NCBI RefSeq assembly: GCF_004923295.1
Contig: NZ_CP039634.1
Coordinates: forward strand, 124,001-188,000
Source: Azospirillum sp. TSH100
GTDB lineage: Bacteria; Pseudomonadota; Alphaproteobacteria; Azospirillales; Azospirillaceae
Length of the DNA stretch: 64,000 bases
Reading direction: 5' to 3'
The notes beneath the pieces are model-generated. The model was given only the letters and a program-made list of their open reading frames with translations, did no database searches and was not told the origin of the DNA. Made by a program: the position numbers and the translations under genes. Positions within the stretch are counted from its first letter, which is position 1. Every line of letters starts with the position of its first letter. Positions 61,507 to 64,000 of this stretch are shown in pieces.

Positions 61507-62175
61507 ATGACGACATGGAATGTGATGCTGGTTGACCACGACCGGCTGTTTTCGGCGGCCCTGGCAACGTTGATTGGCGGCGGCCCCTTCAAGGTCAGCG
61601 CCCACGCGGCCAGCGCCGAGGATGCGCTCGACCTGATCGCCGACGGCGAGGAGCCCGACCTGATCGTGCTCGCTCTCCAGGACGGCATGCCGGAGGAGAT
61701 CGCCGGCATCCGGCGGCTGCGTGACGGCACGTCCGCCCGGATCGCCGTGCTGGCCGACACCATCGCCGACCGCAGCCTGTCGCAGTCCCTGAAGGCCGGG
61801 GCCGACGCCTATCTGAACAAGAGCATGTCGAGCGAGAGCCTGTTGCGTTCGCTTCGGCTGGTGATGCTGGGCGAGGTGGTCTATCCCACCCACGTCGCCG
61901 GCCTGCTGATGGCCGCCGCCAACGAACGCCCGCAGCACAGCCCGCCCCACATCGCCATACCGCCCAGCGGCGACCTGTCGAAGCGCGAGGTGCAGATCCT
62001 GCGCTGCCTGCTGGCCGGCCAGTCGAACAAGGCGATCGCTCGCAACCTGCACATCACCGAATCGACGGTGAAGATGCATTTCAAGAACGTCATGCGGAAG
62101 ATCAACGCCCAGAACCGCACCCAGGCGGCGGTTTGGGCGATCCAGAACGGGCTATCGCCGCTGGTGTCGGCGTAG
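61507..62175 (+). CDS. NarL/FixJ-type regulator with degenerate receiver
   Basis: The 222-residue protein has the receiver layout (VDHD at residues 9-12, Lys105) but the phospho-acceptor position is Ala56 (DLIVLALQDGMP) and the switch Thr/Ser position is Ala83. It therefore cannot be phosphorylated in the usual way. The C-terminal LuxR helix-turn-helix is intact (LSKREVQILRCLLAGQSNKAIARNLHITESTVKMH). GGAGGA precedes the ATG. It is divergent from the complete regulator at 60398. The regulated genes are unknown. Confidence 0.88.
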   Translation: MTTWNVMLVDHDRLFSAALATLIGGGPFKVSAHAASAEDALDLIADGEEPDLIVLALQDGMPEEIAGIRRLRDGTSARIAVLADTIADRSLSQSLKAGADAYLNKSMSSESLLRSLRLVMLGEVVYPTHVAGLLMAAANERPQHSPPHIAIPPSGDLSKREVQILRCLLAGQSNKAIARNLHITESTVKMHFKNVMRKINAQNRTQAAVWAIQNGLSPLVSA

Positions 62176-62251
62176 GGGGCGGTTAGTTGCAGTTGGGTTG
62201 CCCCCTCCCTTCCCATGCGAGGGGTTAGAGGGGGCAAAACCACGCCCCCTA
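62173..62251. terminator. Nested inverted repeat spanning both convergent stop codons
   Basis: Outer arms TAGGGGGCG (62173-62181) and CGCCCCCTA (62243-62251) are perfect, and the TAG stop codon of each convergent gene is part of an arm. Inner perfect arms TTGCCCCCTC (62198-62207) and GAGGGGGCAA (62228-62237) follow. There is no U-tract. It probably halts both transcripts. Confidence 0.6.
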
Positions 62252-62833
62252 TTCCGCCGCGTGGCGATGGCCCGCATGGCGGCCTTCGCCGAATTCCTCG
62301 ATCATCTTGCGGCAGAAAGCCGGAATGTCGTCGGGCTTGCGCGAGGTGACCAGACCATGGTCGGTCACCACCTGCTCGTCGACCCAGTCGGCACCCGCGT
62401 TACGCAGGTCGGCCTGCAAGGACGGCCAACTGGTCATCCGTTTGCCGCGCACACCGCCGGCATCGATCAGCGTCCAGGGGCCGTGGCAGATCGCGGCGAT
62501 GGGCCGGTCTGAATTCACGAAACTCTTCACGAATTCGATCGCCTTCGGCTCCAGCCGAAGCGCGTCCGGGTTCATCACGCCACCCGGCAGCAGCAGCGCG
62601 TCGTAGCGCCCGGCATCCGCCTGATCCAGCGTCACGTCGACATCGATCCTGTCGCCGCGGTCATGGTGGTTCCAGCCCTGAATCTGCCCACCCTGTGGGG
62701 CCACCACATGCACGGTGGCACCGGCGTCGCGCAGCGCCTTCACCGGATCGGTCAGTTCCACCTGTTCAAAACCGTCGGTGGCAAGCACGGCCACGGTCTT
62801 TCCATCAAGCTTCTGAGCTATCTTCTGAGCCAT
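62249..62833 (-). CDS. PfpI/DJ-1 family protein
   Basis: The 194-residue protein has the PfpI/DJ-1 nucleophile Cys116 followed by His117 (AICHGPW), with the acid residue near Glu23/Glu26 (GFEQVEL) and LLLPGGVMNPDALR. Such proteins act as general-stress proteases, glyoxalases or chaperones. The C-terminus is His-rich (GRHAGHRHAAE). Exact activity unknown. The ATG has GGAGGCCCCC upstream. Confidence 0.88.
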   Translation of the reverse strand: MAQKIAQKLDGKTVAVLATDGFEQVELTDPVKALRDAGATVHVVAPQGGQIQGWNHHDRGDRIDVDVTLDQADAGRYDALLLPGGVMNPDALRLEPKAIEFVKSFVNSDRPIAAICHGPWTLIDAGGVRGKRMTSWPSLQADLRNAGADWVDEQVVTDHGLVTSRKPDDIPAFCRKMIEEFGEGRHAGHRHAAE

Positions 62834-62964
62834 TGGGGGCCTCCTTCACTGTCGGTCACACCGCAGCAACCGGATTACCCCTGGATGGTTCCCTGGGAAC
62901 TGTCCCGCAATTCCTATGTTGATTGTGACATACGAGACACACATCAGCGATGGGAGCCCTAACC

Positions 62965-63321
62965 ATGAGGTTCCAGGCACTGTTGGCCGGCCTTGCGCTG
63001 GCGGCGACCCTGTCCTTCGCCCACATCGAGTCGGTCCGGGCGGCCGATCCGCGGGCCGGTGACGATCTGGTCGGGCTCGAGGTAACCGGCCTGCTCGGGG
63101 AAGAACTGGGCCAGATCGTTTCTGTTTCGCCGAGCGCGGATGGCAAGGATATCAGCATTCTGGTGGAAGCCAGCGGCATGCTGGACGTCGGCCACCGCTT
63201 CTTCACCGTGCGCCGTTCACAACTGTCGCCGGGCGAGGACGAGGATACAGTGACCTACAAGAAGACCGCGCAGGACGTGATCCGCCGCCTGCATGCCGAC
63301 ACCCAGGTCGCGGAGCGCTGA
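62965..63321 (+). CDS. Small secreted PRC-barrel-like protein
   Basis: The 118-residue protein has a signal peptide (MRFQALLAGLALAATLSFA to about residue 26). The mature part resembles a short PRC-barrel-like fold (GDDLVGLEVTGLLGEELGQIVSVSPSADGKDISILVEASG). It has no cysteines. Function unknown; it may be envelope-associated. GGGAGCC precedes the ATG at 62965. Confidence 0.65.
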   Translation: MRFQALLAGLALAATLSFAHIESVRAADPRAGDDLVGLEVTGLLGEELGQIVSVSPSADGKDISILVEASGMLDVGHRFFTVRRSQLSPGEDEDTVTYKKTAQDVIRRLHADTQVAER

Positions 63322-63344
63322 CCGCAGCGCTCCGCCCTATGGCA

Positions 63345-63815
63345 TCAAGCCGGTTCGTCGGGATGGCAGGGTTTGCAGCCGGTGGGCCAGGGCTCGCCCA
63401 AATCCTCAACCACCATGCGCCAGGACGCCGCATCCAGGCGAACGCAACCGCCGCCGGCGAAATGCAGGGCCACACCGCCCTCCACCGCCTCCATCGACAG
63501 CAGCTCCATGATCCGGCCGCGGTCCTTCAGGTCGAAGCCGCGCAGCTTGGCCCCGGTCACGCCGTCCACCCGCAGGCCGCAATGGACCCGCTCATAGGGA
63601 GCGAGATCGTCGTCGTCGGCGGCGGGGCCGGGACGCTGACGGTCGGCGGCCTCCCAGCGGAAGCGGTTGACGACCATGACGAACCGCTTCTCGTCGGGCT
63701 GGAAGCACATGTCACCGACCGGCAGGATGGCGTCCTGCAGGCAGGCGGAGACGACCTTCAGATCCTCCTCGTCTTCGGCAAGCAGGCGGATCGGGGTCAT
63801 GGCTGAGGCCGTCAT
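63345..63815 (-). CDS. DUF2948 family protein
   Basis: The 156-residue protein matches DUF2948: RLLAEDEEDLKVVSACLQDAILPVGDMCF near the start, a FVMVVNRFRWE strand, then ERVHCGLRVDGVTGAKLRGFDLKD. The family is found next to murA in many alphaproteobacteria, as here. Function unknown. ATG at 63815 has GAGAGG at moderate spacing; ATG at 63800 is an alternative. Confidence 0.82.
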   Translation of the reverse strand: MTASAMTPIRLLAEDEEDLKVVSACLQDAILPVGDMCFQPDEKRFVMVVNRFRWEAADRQRPGPAADDDDLAPYERVHCGLRVDGVTGAKLRGFDLKDRGRIMELLSMEAVEGGVALHFAGGGCVRLDAASWRMVVEDLGEPWPTGCKPCHPDEPA

Positions 63816-63880
63816 GTTCGGGGGCACCTCTCGGGAAAGGCCAACCTTATCGGGATGGCGGGAGGGGCACCTCCCGCCGC

Positions 63881-64000
<120 letters not shown>

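Overview
The window is about two thirds G+C and almost fully coding. It reads as a chromosomal segment of an alphaproteobacterium of the Rhodospirillales, most like Azospirillum. The evidence is a complete 14-gene complex I operon followed by birA, coaX, RNase J, methylmalonyl-CoA epimerase and a DUF1467 protein; a separate ureA/ureB/ureC urease; a tRNA-Asp next to nuoA; an mreBCD-mrdA cluster; and dense GC-biased codon use that creates very long antisense shadow frames. Genus assignment is inference.

Layout. 1-2.7 kb: the 5' end of proS, two uncharacterised genes and a Tag-type DNA glycosylase. 2.7-21.4 kb: one long leftward transcription unit, nuoABCDEFGHIJKLMN then birA, coaX, rnj, mce and DUF1467. 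21.7-31.7 kb: tRNA-Asp, small secreted or hypothetical proteins (one apparently frameshifted), a DsbA-like thioredoxin, prpE, an argO/argP exporter-regulator pair, oligoendopeptidase F and a hemerythrin. 31.7-35.7 kb: tandem tRNA-Lys genes, a large methyltransferase, hisE, phoU and a YqhA-type membrane protein. 36.0-40.5 kb: elongasome genes mreB, mreC, mreD and mrdA, with no rodA beside them. 40.6-43.5 kb: a two-gene glycan block (a three-domain sulfotransferase-like/glycosyltransferase protein and a PglD-like acyltransferase). 43.8-48.8 kb: branched-chain amino acid genes ilvB, ilvN and ilvC plus a PLP aminotransferase. 48.9-54.1 kb: miaA, serB, a second hemerythrin, fabI and two envelope-type proteins. 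54.1-60.3 kb: a leftward urease operon ureDABC-murI-ureEFG, with a glutamate racemase gene inserted between structural and accessory genes. 60.4-64 kb: two divergent LuxR/NarL-type regulators, a PfpI-family protein, a small secreted protein, a DUF2948 protein and the 3' end of murA.

How the genes work together. Complex I supplies respiratory energy. PrpE and the epimerase belong to propionyl-CoA/methylmalonyl-CoA metabolism. Urease releases ammonia, with a response regulator gene placed 49 bases ahead of ureD in the same direction. MreBCD and PBP2 build the side wall, while murI and murA supply peptidoglycan precursors.

The most unusual signals are: a histidine/aspartate-rich loop in NuoL; murI plus a nested REP-like palindrome inside the urease operon; a leader that could sequester the ribosome binding site of a PRC-barrel gene; a response regulator lacking its phospho-acceptor aspartate, next to an intergenic region full of short inverted repeats; a perfect FNR/FixK box upstream of fabI; and the rodA-less elongasome cluster abutting a glycan block. 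I saw no CRISPR array, prophage, transposase or rRNA gene. No wholly new multi-gene system is proven by sequence alone.
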